Source of the DNA: Ostrinia nubilalis
Lineage: Eukaryota > Arthropoda > Insecta > Lepidoptera > Crambidae
Direction of reading: 5' to 3'
Length of the DNA: 64,000 bases
Assembly: GCF_963855985.1 (NCBI RefSeq)
Contig: NC_087099.1
Coordinates: 16,398,001-16,462,000, forward strand
Positions 41,207 to 52,200 of this stretch are shown one piece after another. Below the pieces are notes generated by a model, which was not told the DNA's origin, ran no database searches, and saw only the letters and a program-made list of their open reading frames with translations. Numbering within the stretch: the stretch's first letter is position 1; every line of letters begins with the position of its first letter. The translations under genes and the position numbers were made by a program.

Positions 41207-42544
41207 TTTGCAGTTTGATGAAATTCCAACTGTAATCTAGAATAAATGTATATTTCATAAAACAGCACCGAACCATTAAAAAGGTTATTTAGAATAAATA
41301 AAATCACAATCAATTCTATTGTAATGCAGTTGTCAAAATTACTGAATGAATGGATGGATCATTCCATTTGTGATTCCATTCCATTTCTGTCAGAGATTCA
41401 AAAATGATGTTCCGTGTCCGTGAAAAATGCGCGATTGAATTTTGATTTTGGCAATAGTGCAATTTGTTTGAAGTACAAGAACACGCCACAAGTCCACAAG
41501 TGAAGTGACATTGTTTCTGTTTTTTTATTACAAATTAATTATGAAAATTATTAGAAAATGACAAGAATTTAAAAATAAAAACTTTTAGCATATCATTTAA
41601 AATTGAAATGAAATTATTATTTTGTTTTGTATGAACCAAAAAATAGTTATTATTTCCATTGCTTATAAATAAATAAAACCATTAAAATTGGAATGAGCCT
41701 TTATCGATTCCTATTCGAAAGTTCAATGCAAGAGAATTTTATTAATTGAATAGGTAGGTACCAACATTTTTAAGTGGAAGTATTATATCTAAACCCATCA
41801 GAGTAGGTGGGTGATCAACGAATTCATGATAAAAGTTATAGACCATTAGAGTGGATTGAACACACCGATCGGTAATCACGGTAAGTTACATTTGGTGTTC
41901 TTAAAATAATTTCTATATGCCGGTTGTTGACTTATAGCCGGGTCTCTAGCGCGTGTTTTGCCCTACACAATCAACAAAAACATGTCAACATTCAAAATTT
42001 TATAGGCAATTATGATACGGCCATGTGCGGTTACATGCTCTGTGGATACGGCTAGCTACGGTCATGAGAAACTTATTAAAATGAATTTGACCCTCTTATG
42101 AATATGTCAGTGCAAGCGCTTGCTAAACTATACTAATATTATAAATGCGAAAGTAACTCTGTCTGTCTGTCTTACTTTCACGCCTAAACGGTATAGATAT
42201 AGTTTGACTCCTGGGAAAGGACATAGGACAGTTTTTATCCCGGTTTTTGAAACAGGGACGCGAGCGATAAAGTTTTTCTGTGACAGACAAAATTCCACGC
42301 GGGCAAAGCCGCGGGTGGAAAGCTAGTATTAAATAATCGTCAATTACTCAGCCTTTTGTATAGTTTAGATCAAAGTGAATGGTGCATTGATATTTATATC
42401 GATTAATCATTATGTTACGAATCTGCTAAATAACATCACTATAAATGTCAAACTGTCACAATTTTTAGTGCAGTGATTTTTCATTTCGTTGATCCCACTT
42501 GTGATTGCTAATAATCTACACATCTACAAGAAAATAATAGCAAG
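41207..42544. other. Divergent promoter region mats / NDUFA4
   Basis: Holds both 5' regions. Mostly AT-rich, with a Helitron-like copy at 42131-42326. A TTATATCGATTAATC stretch near 42390 is close to the DRE-type TATCGAT core; no TATA box stands out. Confidence 0.4.
42131..42326 (+). mobile_element. Helitron-like element with short (TCTG)n
   Basis: Starts at ACTAATATTATAAATGCGAA, contains TCTGTCTGTCTG, and ends GCCGCGGGTGGAAAGCTAG followed by T. Very similar to 25212-25456 over its second half (TTTTTGAAACAGGGACGCG). It lies about 220 nt upstream of the NDUFA4 ATG. Confidence 0.75.
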
Positions 42545-43253
42545 ATGCAAGGTCTCAGCATCGCAAGTTTGAAGAAGCACAAGGCTGTAAGTGATTAGTT
42601 TCCTTTTATTTTATTGCATTTCTGCTGCATAGTTCTTACATAATTAACCTATAATGCGTACCTATCGATTGGTTCTTATCAATCTGTCGGGCTCACGCAC
42701 GGGGTCTGCTGTTGCAGTTGATCCCGCTGTACGTGTGCACGGCGCTGGGCTGCGGCGGGGCCATGTTCTACCTGGCGCGCCTGGCGCTCCGCTCGCCCGA
42801 CGTTTCCTGGAGCAAGAAGTCCAACCCTGAGCCGTGGGAGGAGTACAGGAACAAGCAATACAAGGTATATCTTTGGATATTTTTCAGGATCAAACAGTTG
42901 TAAATTTTGTTAAACAAAAGGGTATGTAATCTTAAAACCATGAAATAAACAAAACAATATTTTCACATAGGTAACTTACATTCATTCACCTTATACCTAC
43001 TTACTCATAAAGGTTTATCTTACTTCCATAAGCCCTTAAGGTAAATAGATAAGTATTAAGAAAAGGACATATAATTTTATACATAAATATTAAATAATAA
43101 TTTCAAATCACAATTTTTTTTAAATTATAATCATGTTTAAATGCTAAGCATTTTCAAGCTCATCTAAGATTTGTATTTTAATTTCAACAGTTCTACTCTC
43201 CCATCAGAGACTACTCCAAGGAAGAAGGACGATCACCAGCACCCAAATACTAA
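42545..43253 (+). CDS. NDUFA4: NDUFA4 (MLRQ subunit, cytochrome c oxidase-associated)
   Basis: Small inner-mitochondrial-membrane subunit, first assigned to complex I and now regarded as a complex IV subunit. Exons 42545-42586, 42718-42864 and 43191-43253 encode 83 residues (human 81). Sequence landmarks: N-terminal SLKKHKALIPLYVCTALGCG; one membrane segment (LIPLYVCTALGCGGAMFYLA); RLALRSPDVSW; the family signature NPEPWEEYRNKQYKFYS; and the ending DYSKEEGRSPAPKY. All splice joins are phase 0. AATAAA is at 43308. Exon 2 is strongly GC-rich whereas exons 1 and 3 are not. The short C-terminal extension after YSK is somewhat different from the vertebrate form. Confidence 0.95.
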
Positions 43254-43700
43254 ATGGTATTACATATTTAAATATTAACCGTGCTACAGTCTAGATGTTT
43301 ATTGTTTAATAAATAGTTATTATGTGATAATAATTACCCCATTGTTTTATTTTTTTAGCCCATTTCTTTCAGCTGGCTGTCCTTTGAGTTTCTCTGCTGG
43401 TTAGATTTCAAATAGGTACTTAATACTGATAATAATTATCAGATTCTTTAGAATTCCAATAAAATAACATTTTTGGTGATTTTTATGCCTACAGTGCCTA
43501 CTAGATTTACAACTATAAAAAGAAACATATTATTTTAATTGTCTATGAATTTTCTCATAATATTTTTTTATAATGCCTTTGCTATTTAAAAAGAAAAGTG
43601 ACAGTAGTCTGGTGTCATCCAATTTATTTGATGTTAGACTTATAGTGCATAATTTAATAAATTTATTAAAATAGACTTACCTTTCTTGAATAAAACTACA

Positions 43701-44633
43701 ATGGACGCATTATTAGTTGTCACTAAAAGAAAGAAGAGGAAAACACGCAAGTGCCTTGATGAACTGTGGAAGAGGTCTCGGAATAGTTCAATTTCAAGAG
43801 ATTTATCAAACAAAAAGGTACTCCAGACTTGTGAAGTTGGTGGTAAAAATAATAATTGTATTACATCTAAACGCTTAACTTTGACTATGTTCTCCAAAGC
43901 AGTCAGATCTGAGACTGTTACTCGACCTACACTTGATGAGGATCGTACTTTGAATGCAGGCTTACAAAAACCAGTAATATCACCTACAAATATTATGAAA
44001 GATTCAAAGAGTACCAATAGTACACCTACAATAAGGAAAGAAGCTGACATATTGAGACAGAGTGACTTTGAGAATAATGAAGATACTTCCAACAGCATGA
44101 TTATGTTTAGTCCAATTCAACAAGAGACTCGCACTTTAAGAGATTCTACCAATGAAGAGACTCTTTCTTCTATCACATCTACAAACAGATCTGTTGAAGA
44201 TTTTGGTTACCATTTATATGAAGAACTCATGGATGATATCCCTCAATATCTAAGGAGCAATTTACCAAGTCTAATTAAAGAGGATGTAATAAATAAAACT
44301 AAAATTAGTTTACAGAATATATATTTTGAAAACTTGCAAAAACAATATGAAACCGGCAAAAGTGAAGGATCTTGTATAAAGAAAAATATTTTGAGTAGTG
44401 ATGGAACATGTACACCAAAAGAAACTATTGTAGAAAACCCAATGGATTACATTAAAATTGGATGGCGTCAAAGCTTTCAGCACATATACCATGAATCTAG
44501 TCCTTCCGATTCAAACATATCCCCCCCACAAACTCCACACACACCAGGCTCTCCAGCAGCCTCACCCCCCCTGCACTCTGTGTTGCCTTACACACCAGAC
44601 TATGAATATTATCCACATAGATTAAATGAATAG
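43701..44633 (+). CDS. Unrecognised intronless protein, 310 residues
   Basis: Starts at the ATG of MDALLVVTKRKKRKTRK; the frame is open a little upstream but without an ATG. I do not recognise the family. Visible traits: a basic cluster KRKKRKTRK near residues 9-17 that could act as a nuclear localisation signal; a long Ser/Thr/Asn-rich, probably disordered middle; a more ordered-looking part (YHLYEELMDDIPQYLRSNLP, then INKTKISLQNIYFENLQKQY) around residues 170-220; and a Pro-rich end with PPQTPHTPGSPAASPPLHS, several possible S/T-P phosphorylation sites. Codon use is AT-rich and normal, no introns. AATAAA at 44653 and 44688. It is 110 nt tail to tail from ATPAF1. Probably a real host gene with rapid divergence; a processed gene is possible. 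Confidence 0.75.
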   Translation: MDALLVVTKRKKRKTRKCLDELWKRSRNSSISRDLSNKKVLQTCEVGGKNNNCITSKRLTLTMFSKAVRSETVTRPTLDEDRTLNAGLQKPVISPTNIMKDSKSTNSTPTIRKEADILRQSDFENNEDTSNSMIMFSPIQQETRTLRDSTNEETLSSITSTNRSVEDFGYHLYEELMDDIPQYLRSNLPSLIKEDVINKTKISLQNIYFENLQKQYETGKSEGSCIKKNILSSDGTCTPKETIVENPMDYIKIGWRQSFQHIYHESSPSDSNISPPQTPHTPGSPAASPPLHSVLPYTPDYEYYPHRLNE

Positions 44634-44742
44634 CTTAAGATTGAGGTTGTGTAATAAATATGTGAAGTACCTTCTAATGTTTAGGGTAATAAAAACAATT
44701 TTAAAGAATTATGATTGTATTTTTATTTAACATATTTTGAAT

Positions 44743-45897
44743 TTAAACTAATGTTATGTTTTCTAACTCTGATACTAAATCCATATGTTTGAATGTATCG
44801 GGGCTCTTTGTGAATGTTTCTAATAACAGTTGTTTCCTTGTATCTTTATTGCTGTAGTACATTTGAAACTGGTTTGCTAAACACTGAGCCTCCTGTGCAG
44901 TCAAAACATTCTGAAACATTTTTTTTTAAATTCATAATGGAAGCAATAAATTATACTATTGAAAAAACTTTAATTAAGAAGACTAGTGCATTTGTCATGT
45001 TCTTTTTCATAGTTACCTTATCATATTCTCCCCTCATGAGCACAATGCCTTTGTCTTTTAGCTCAGTGTAGTGGACTGTGGTCAGGCACTCGGGTGCATT
45101 TTCTTTGTGGACCTGTAAACACAAAGGTGTTGATGATGATGGGATTTATTTGCTGTATAAATCTGAAACTTATAAGTGAGTCACCAATACCTGATAAGCA
45201 AGAAGTGGTGTAAAATGCACAGTATGACCGTAACTTTGACACATAATGAACTCATAGCCCTGGGAACGTGGCAAAGGGAACAGGAAAGTTGGATACTCTT
45301 TCATATTTTTCTGTATGATTGTGTATAAATCACCAGGGATGGTAGCAGATAAGACTTCTTTATTTTTGTGGTATTCCTCCCAAATACTCTGAATTTCTGA
45401 AGCATCTTTATCCATAACAAGTTCTGTTTTGAAAATATCATCTAATTTTTTTTCTGCAGCTTGTGCACCTTTATCAATAGCACTCTTTGGATTCAACACA
45501 GATGAGAATTGCCTGGAAAATGTTTAAAATATTTTTATTTTATTCTTAGAATTCAAAAGAAACCACTAAAATGTTAAACTACTACTGGACTACATATAGA
45601 GTACTGCCTAAATAAATAGACAATAATTGTGTACCTAGTATCAACTGATCCAAATTTAGTTGTTTTCTCTCTTTCTTTTGTGCTTTGCTGTTGTTCCACT
45701 CTCTGCATGAATTCTTCCGGTGAAGTTTTTTGAAGAGCAGCAATACGTGCAGAATATTTTTCATAATATGGATTTTTTTCTAAATCCTCTAATAACTTTT
45801 GATGGTTTGGGGTGGTCATTGTTAAACCTCGTGAACTAACGTAATAGGTTCGCTTAAGGGAATTCAGAAAATGCCGAGAGCATAAAGCCATTACCAT
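44743..45897 (-). CDS. ATPAF1: ATP synthase F1 assembly factor 1 (ATP11 family)
   Basis: Mitochondrial matrix chaperone that binds the F1 beta subunit during F1-ATPase assembly. Minus-strand exons 45897-45635, 45512-45191, 45112-45017 and 44910-44743: 849 nt, 282 residues, phases consistent. The N-terminus ([19 protein letters not shown]) is basic, hydroxylated and non-acidic, as for a mitochondrial presequence. The family core is readable: [86 protein letters not shown], then [15 protein letters not shown]. Start could also be the ATG two codons later (45891). The poly(A) signal (AATAAA on the minus strand, 44727-44722) lies only 16 nt past the stop, so the 3' UTR is very short and overlaps the neighbour's 3' end. 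Confidence 0.94.
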
Positions 45898-46023
45898 TAC
45901 ACTAAAAGTTTCAGGAAAAAGCTTGTGTGTGCAATAATTTATGAATTTCTAAAACTTTTAGGCTATGTTATGTAAAAAACACGGAAAAAAACAGAATGAG
46001 AACCACAAATTGACATATGACAT

Positions 46024-46878
46024 GTAGGGTCGTATTCATCGATGTTGATAAAACATCGATGTTTAACTATAAAAAAACATCGATTTGTTGACTTTGATAT
46101 TATCGAAACATCAACGTTACCTGAATAAAAATATCGAAACGTTAATTATGTTTTTGGGCGCGCCGCGTCTTGCCGTCTAGCGTGCAGTAGGGTAAATAGT
46201 AAATGTTGCATAGTCATAAGATGACACTGATCAAAATAATCGGAGTAAGCCATCATAGCCGTACGAATAAGTTTGTTTTTATTTCTCAAGAGATTAAAAA
46301 AATCTGTCACTGACGTCACTGTCACACACTTGATGAGTGAGGTGCTGTTTTGTGAGTAAACTTGTGAAGCGGAAGCAAATTGGATTTACTATTGATTTTG
46401 TAAATAATGAAACTTCGTAAACGAAATAAAAGGTAAGGTAACATTATTACCTAATACAGATTACCTATAAATGGCTAAGCAGATACACAATTTTAGATCT
46501 CATTTATTTTATGTTATTTAGTATTTGTGTTGCTGTTGGTTTTCCTAATAAAATAAAATAAATAAATAAATAAATTATTTAAATTTTTATTGTGTTATAT
46601 TATGATTTCTTTCTCCTGTAAATGCTGTAACTTACCTGCTCACAGTATTATTCCAATTTTAGGTTAACTTGTGAAAAAAGTGGATTAATTACGCGAGATT
46701 AAATTTCGTGCTTGCTCCTTTTATTTTGTAATTAATTTATCTAATAATTAATACTTTTATTTGTTTCCAAAAACATCGATGTTTTAGAAATATTGATTTT
46801 TTTGATCGATATTTATCGTACATCGATACTTTTGATTCAATGTTAACATCGATGTTTATCTAATATCGAGCATCCCTA
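46024..46878. repeat. Element rich in AACATCGATGTT motifs
   Basis: Left end TAGGGTCGTATTCATCGATG and right end complement TTAGGGATGCTCGATATTAG are loosely inverted. Many AACATCGATGTTT-like words lie at both ends (46030-46150 and 46770-46870). The interior is AT-rich and includes AAATAAATAAATAAATAAATT. It starts about 130 nt upstream of the ATPAF1 start codon. Confidence 0.45.
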
Positions 46879-48132
46879 AACATGTCTGACAGCTGAGTGT
46901 GAGTGACAGACATTTGACATTCGATTCTTTCCTTTTTAGGAAAAGGCAAAGGCATTATGCAAATATGCAGTTATTTTTATTTTTGTAGATTACTAATGAC
47001 CTTGTGAATGACCCTAACTAATAAAGTGTTAAAAGTCTGACTTTTCTTGCCTCTTTCTCATTTGAAACAAATAATTGATTTGTTTTTTAATTATCTCTTA
47101 ATCTTATTATGATGAGTTGTTGTGGGTTGTTTTGTTTGTGGCTAATATCATAATGTACATGTAGCTGATGTAGCCTCAAAACTCCGAAGACTGATATTTT
47201 GGCTGAGTCGATTATAGTATAATAATAAAGTATGTTTGTGAGATAGATTCCCGAGTTATGAACGTTTGACTGCATTTCGGAACGTACTGCAAATCGCAAG
47301 TGTCAAACACTCAGCTTTAATCTGTGGTGTGTCAGTCAAATGTCACTCAAACGAAATAATTGTAACTTGGTACCATTGCAGTTAGTTATGTTTGGAAATT
47401 AAATGTTTTAAAAATGATTTTCATTCGATAGCAGTATCACAGTGCTAATTATTAAAAGTGTAATCAATATTTTATTACAGGTAAGATAAAAATATATATT
47501 TTTTGAAGCATTCATCGAATTGCATTTCTTTGGTAACTGACGGTAGTTTAGGTTCGTGTAGATCATTATTATTTTTTCTAAATTAAAATATCATATAACA
47601 CTAATATTACACCCCCACGATTGTCACTTTTATTACATTAGTATTCAATATTATCGAGTTGTGTTTAACACAATACTGATATTTATGAACTAATTAGGTC
47701 AATTTGGTCCTGTGACAATTTATGGTTTAGCATCAGCCTAAGTACTTTTGTTAAGATTTAAACATTTTAATTGAACTGTTCTTCTGTTTTAAAGGCAGGT
47801 ATTTGATTTTCTAATACTGGAATCATAAATTTCTACTAATTTTGGTAATATTTTTTACAAATTGTTTTTAGCATAAACAATCATTAGTGATTTCATTGAA
47901 TACTTACAGAAAATACCCTAGTAGGTACTTATGAATTTGTTTTATATTTAGTAAAATTTACATTGTATTTGTTTATAATATATTTTTTGTGACTGAATAT
48001 TATAAAACTTTTTGTGGTAGTACAACAATTCCCAATTAAATAACATGTAAATCTTGCAAGGTACTACTATGTTCCAATAATTTCTTCTACCATAATTTCC
48101 TGGAAACTATAATACCTTTTCAAGGCGAGAGT

Positions 48133-48312
48133 AAGAATAAGAAAAACTTTATTTGACACAAAAATAAAATAAAATACAGAACAAAGGGACTTAAAACTAT
48201 ACATGCATATTTTTGTGCAAAAAGGCGCCCGCTCAGCATTAATCAAGCCACTCGTGCATGCATGCGTGCCCCGACACTGGTTTTCAGGGAGTGCCTCTCC
48301 AATCAACATTTT
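48133..48312 (-). mobile_element. LINE 3' end fragment
   Basis: On the minus strand: TTGATTGGAGAGGCACTCCC ... GTGTCGGGGCACGCATGC ... TCAAATAAAGTTTTTCTTAT. This matches, from memory, the standard 3' end of a moth non-LTR element. Truncated, non-coding. Confidence 0.55.
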
Positions 48313-48982
48313 AAATTACAGAAGAAAATAATAATAATCAAGACATTGACAAGAGGGCGCCACTATCTCACCGCTCCAATTTTTTGCCATGTTGAGCAAA
48401 TATGGCAAATACTAAAAAAATAGAGTAAATAGGCACTTACAGGGCAGATATGAACCATCCTAGATTGCATCTCACTTAACAACAGGTGCGATTGCAGTCA
48501 AATACCTCCCTTGTCCTGCTTAAAAAAAGAAAAATAAAATGGTTTATTGGGAATTTGGCAGTAAGTAAGACTATACTAAAAATATACACAAATAGTGGGA
48601 TAATGCTAAGGTATTTGAGTTGGTCTTATAAAAGGACAATGTCCATAAAATTTTGTATGGACAAAAAACCCAGAATCGTATGGGATTAAATGGGTGTCAG
48701 TAGTTTTCTTATTATGCACATTTTACCCCACTGAAAGCTCAATGTCGAATTCAATGGGGTATAGAAGTTATAGACTGACAAAGTTTGTGTAAAAAGTCAT
48801 AGGTTACTTGTGATTTTTACCAGTTTTTAACTTAACCTACCCAAGGTTCAGATGGTCGCGTATCTACGTATTATGCGCGTAAAAAGATTTTCTATTAGTA
48901 TCAGTATAGGACTCCTTATGCATACTGCATATTTTCCATTCCCTGTTTGTGGCTCCATCCTTCGCTCTCTACGTCGCTTTAG

Positions 48983-49071
48983 GCGTGTGTTGACGAGCCG
49001 GCTTCCGGCCGCGGCGACGAACCGGCCCGACGCCGAACCGTATAGAAACCGGCTCGTCAACCAACACACGC
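48983..49071. repeat. GC-rich inverted repeat upstream of the myosin start
   Basis: GCGTGTGTTGACGAGCCGG (48983-49001) pairs with CCGGCTCGTCAACCAACACACGC (49049-49071), with GC-rich loop CTTCCGGCCGCGGCGACGAAC. It may lie in the promoter or first exon of the myosin gene. Confidence 0.8.
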
Positions 49072-49204
49072 ACTCGTCGGCGCCGCCCGGATAGGGACCT
49101 CTTCGACACGCTCTTATTTACGCCGCTGGTGGCGCGAACCTTTCCTCGTTTCATGCTTCAAGCGTCGCCTGTACTTGCAGTCACCGCACCGGCACGGCGC
49201 GCGC

Positions 49205-49237
49205 ATGGCGCCGGGCGGGCGCGCGCGGGCGCGGTGA
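49205..49237 (+). other. Upstream ORF of 10 codons before the myosin start
   Basis: ATGGCGCCGGGCGGGCGCGC ... TGA encodes MAPGGRARAR. Its stop ends 5 nt before the main ATG at 49243. It would be on the mRNA if the acceptor CTTGCAG at 49180 starts this exon. Confidence 0.5.
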
Positions 49238-49242
49238 CCGGC

Positions 49243-52200
49243 ATGGCGGACGGCGACGCGGGCGCCGGCCAGCACGACGCCGCGCTGCTGGCGCCGCTCA
49301 CCGAGGACACCTTCCTGCACAACCTGCACGTGCGCTACAAGCGCGACCTCATCTACGTGAGTCGGCGGCGACAGCTCCTGTGGGACTCTGAACCGATATA
49401 TGTTGTATAGTATTATTGATTTCCATCCGGCGCGTGTGTTGCAGACGTACGTGGGCAACGCGCTGGTGTCGGTGAACCCGTGCCGGCCGCTGCCGCTGTA
49501 CTCGGCCGAGCTGGTGCGCGCGTACCTGGCGCGCCCGCCGCACCAGCTGCCGCCGCACCTGTGAGTCCCGCCGCCGCGGCTGCGGTTCGTTCCGTCTCCC
49601 TGCACGCTGACGATTCATTGTTTGTTTACACCTCGTTTCAGTTACGCGATCACCGCCGCCGCATACAGATGGGTGCGCGACCGAAATGAAAGCCAATGCA
49701 TCGTCATCACAGGTGAGATTTCGCCGCCTCGCTCGCAGCTCATTCGTTTAAATTACTCTTGCACCTTAAAATTGATTTATACTTAGAATAAAAAAAATCA
49801 GACTGTCACTTTTGCCGTTTCACCGTTTCGAAACTTCGATTAAACATTTCGTGATCTCAAACTCGTATTCTGTCAAGCGAAAGGCTAGCTATAGCAATGT
49901 AAGACACCGGGTATTAAGGGGCGCGTTTGGCCGAAATAGAATTTGTAAGAAATTTTGTAAGCAAAATGGCGATCGCTATGGCAACTGCCGAAAACTAGCC
50001 TGTTTTCGGCGCGGACACGTTTGCTGACTTCAATAGTGACGTTTTTCATAATTTTTTTTAGTAGTGATAGCACTTCCCGCTCAGCGATCGCGATTTTAAC
50101 CGCGCCGGGGTATACACTGTGCAGGCGAGAGCGGCGCGGGCAAGACGGAGGCGGCGCGCGTGTGCCTGCAGTGCGCGGTGGTGGCGGGCGGCGAGCCCGA
50201 GGCCGGCGCGGGCGGCGCGCTCACGGCCGCCGGCACGCTGCTCGAGGCCTTCGGCAACGCCGCCACCGCGCGCAACCACAACGCCTCCCGCTTCGTGCGT
50301 ACCACGCCCCAAGCTGCGGGGCGTGCGCTCGCGGCAATGCGAACGTTCGCTTCGCTGTACTGGGTCACGTGTGAACACCGGCGACCTCGCTGGCTGACAG
50401 CATTAGCGTTTGTTCAAAAATATATTTGTGGATTTATGTTAAAATTCCTCATCTGATCTGATGTCAGCTATTGTCAACTCCTGCGAGGTTACTGGTGTTT
50501 TACCAATAAACCTGTACACATCTTGTAGATCAATAAGTTACAAATGATGAGAAACCCCTGTTGACTGACTTTATTTTATGGAGTTATTTAGGATTTACAC
50601 CATTACAATATTCATTCAGTAAGCAATTTGAATTTGATGAAACAAAATTGTTCAGTCGTTTAGATCGACACACGATTTTTATTCTGACGCCGATACCGTG
50701 TCGCGTATTTACATTACCTACATTTTTTATTTTCAGGGAAAATTATTAGAAATAGAATTTGATTTCAAAGGGCAACCCGTCGGAGGACACATAACACACT
50801 GTGAGTATCAATATTCTTTTACGTTCCAATCGTAGTCATCGAAACGTACGTCATCGAGTAACCTAACCGTTATTTTTTATGTGCACATGCAGACCTTTTG
50901 GAAAAGGTAAAATAGAATGGAACTAATAAATAATTAGAATGCGATGAACCGTGGGTGCAGCGTGTGACGTGTGCGTTTGCGCAGGAGCGGCTGTGCGGCG
51001 CGGCCGAGGGCGAGCGCAGCTTCCACGTGCTGTACCAGCTGCTGGCCGGCGCCGACCCGCACCTGCTCAGTCAGTACCGCCACCCCGCTTGCTCCACCCC
51101 CGCTTGATAACTGACCCTGTATTTAAAAATCAACTTCTGTTGATCTTGTTATTGTTAGCTTTGGGGTTTTTGAAATTTCTAATTACACATGATGCTCTTT
51201 CATTTGATACCCCACTCGGGTGCATTTATAGACGTTCGGTTTTCCATTCCCACTCACCCCCGATGACTTGTAAACGGCTAGCGAACATAAAGAACGTTAC
51301 CTCTTTTTCCGTCGGGAGTTAATTAAAATGGCCGAAAACGGATTAGTATTTATTTTGAATCGAAACGCAGAGCGGTAATCGGGTTCGTAGTTTTTACCGC
51401 GCTGCGTTTCGAGCTTGCATCACGCGCGTGACCGGCGGGCGGGTTGGCGGGTTCGCAGAGAGGCTGCGGCTGCAGCGCTCGTGGGAGCACTACCGCATCC
51501 TGCGCGGCGGCGGCGGCGCGGCGCCCGAGCCCGCCGCCGCCTCGCCGCGCCGCGCGCCGCCCGCCGCGCCGCCGCCGCCGCCGCCGCCCGGCCCGCGCGC
51601 CGACCGCGCCGACACGGAACACTTCGCCTTCACCAAGGTGAGGCATCGCATAATCGCATCTCTTAAAACTCATAGACTTGTCGGCAGGGTGTATTTAATG
51701 ATTTCTATTATTTTAAAACTTTTTACTTTTGATTGTATTTTTATATCTATAGCAATCTATTGTGTTTAAAATGTCTTTGACATTTTTGTAAAAATAGGTT
51801 TATACCAATTGCGCCTGTTAAAATTTACTAAAAAAAATAGTGTGCTTTTTAACGTAATACAATACATCACATCGTTTATCTTTGCTTCATACATTAAAAG
51901 AGTTTAAGAGTCACTAGAAAGATAGAATACGAAAGTCGTCTTCCAAAACGGAGTCGCCTTGCCGTTTGAGCCGTGCGCGTGCGTTGCAGGCGGCCATGGC
52001 GGCGCTGGGTTTCGGCGGCGGCTGGTGCGGCGCCGTGGTGCGCGTGCTGGCCTTCGTGCTCAAGCTGGGCAACGTGCAGTTCGAGCCGCAGCACAACATC
52101 GACGGCACCATCGGCGTGCGCCCCAACCACGACTACGGTACGCCGCGCCCGCGCCGCACGATTTATTTTATTTATTTACATATTGACATATACGCCGTGC

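Larger units (their letters stand above)
45898..48848. other. Intergenic region ATPAF1 / myosin
   Basis: About 3 kb, AT-rich, with no supported gene. It includes an ATCGAT-rich element (46024-46878) and a LINE tail fragment (48133-48312). A stretch at 48345-48410 (GACATTGACAAGAGGGCGCC) resembles a degraded MITE family B fragment. The rest shows nothing I can name. Confidence 0.5.
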
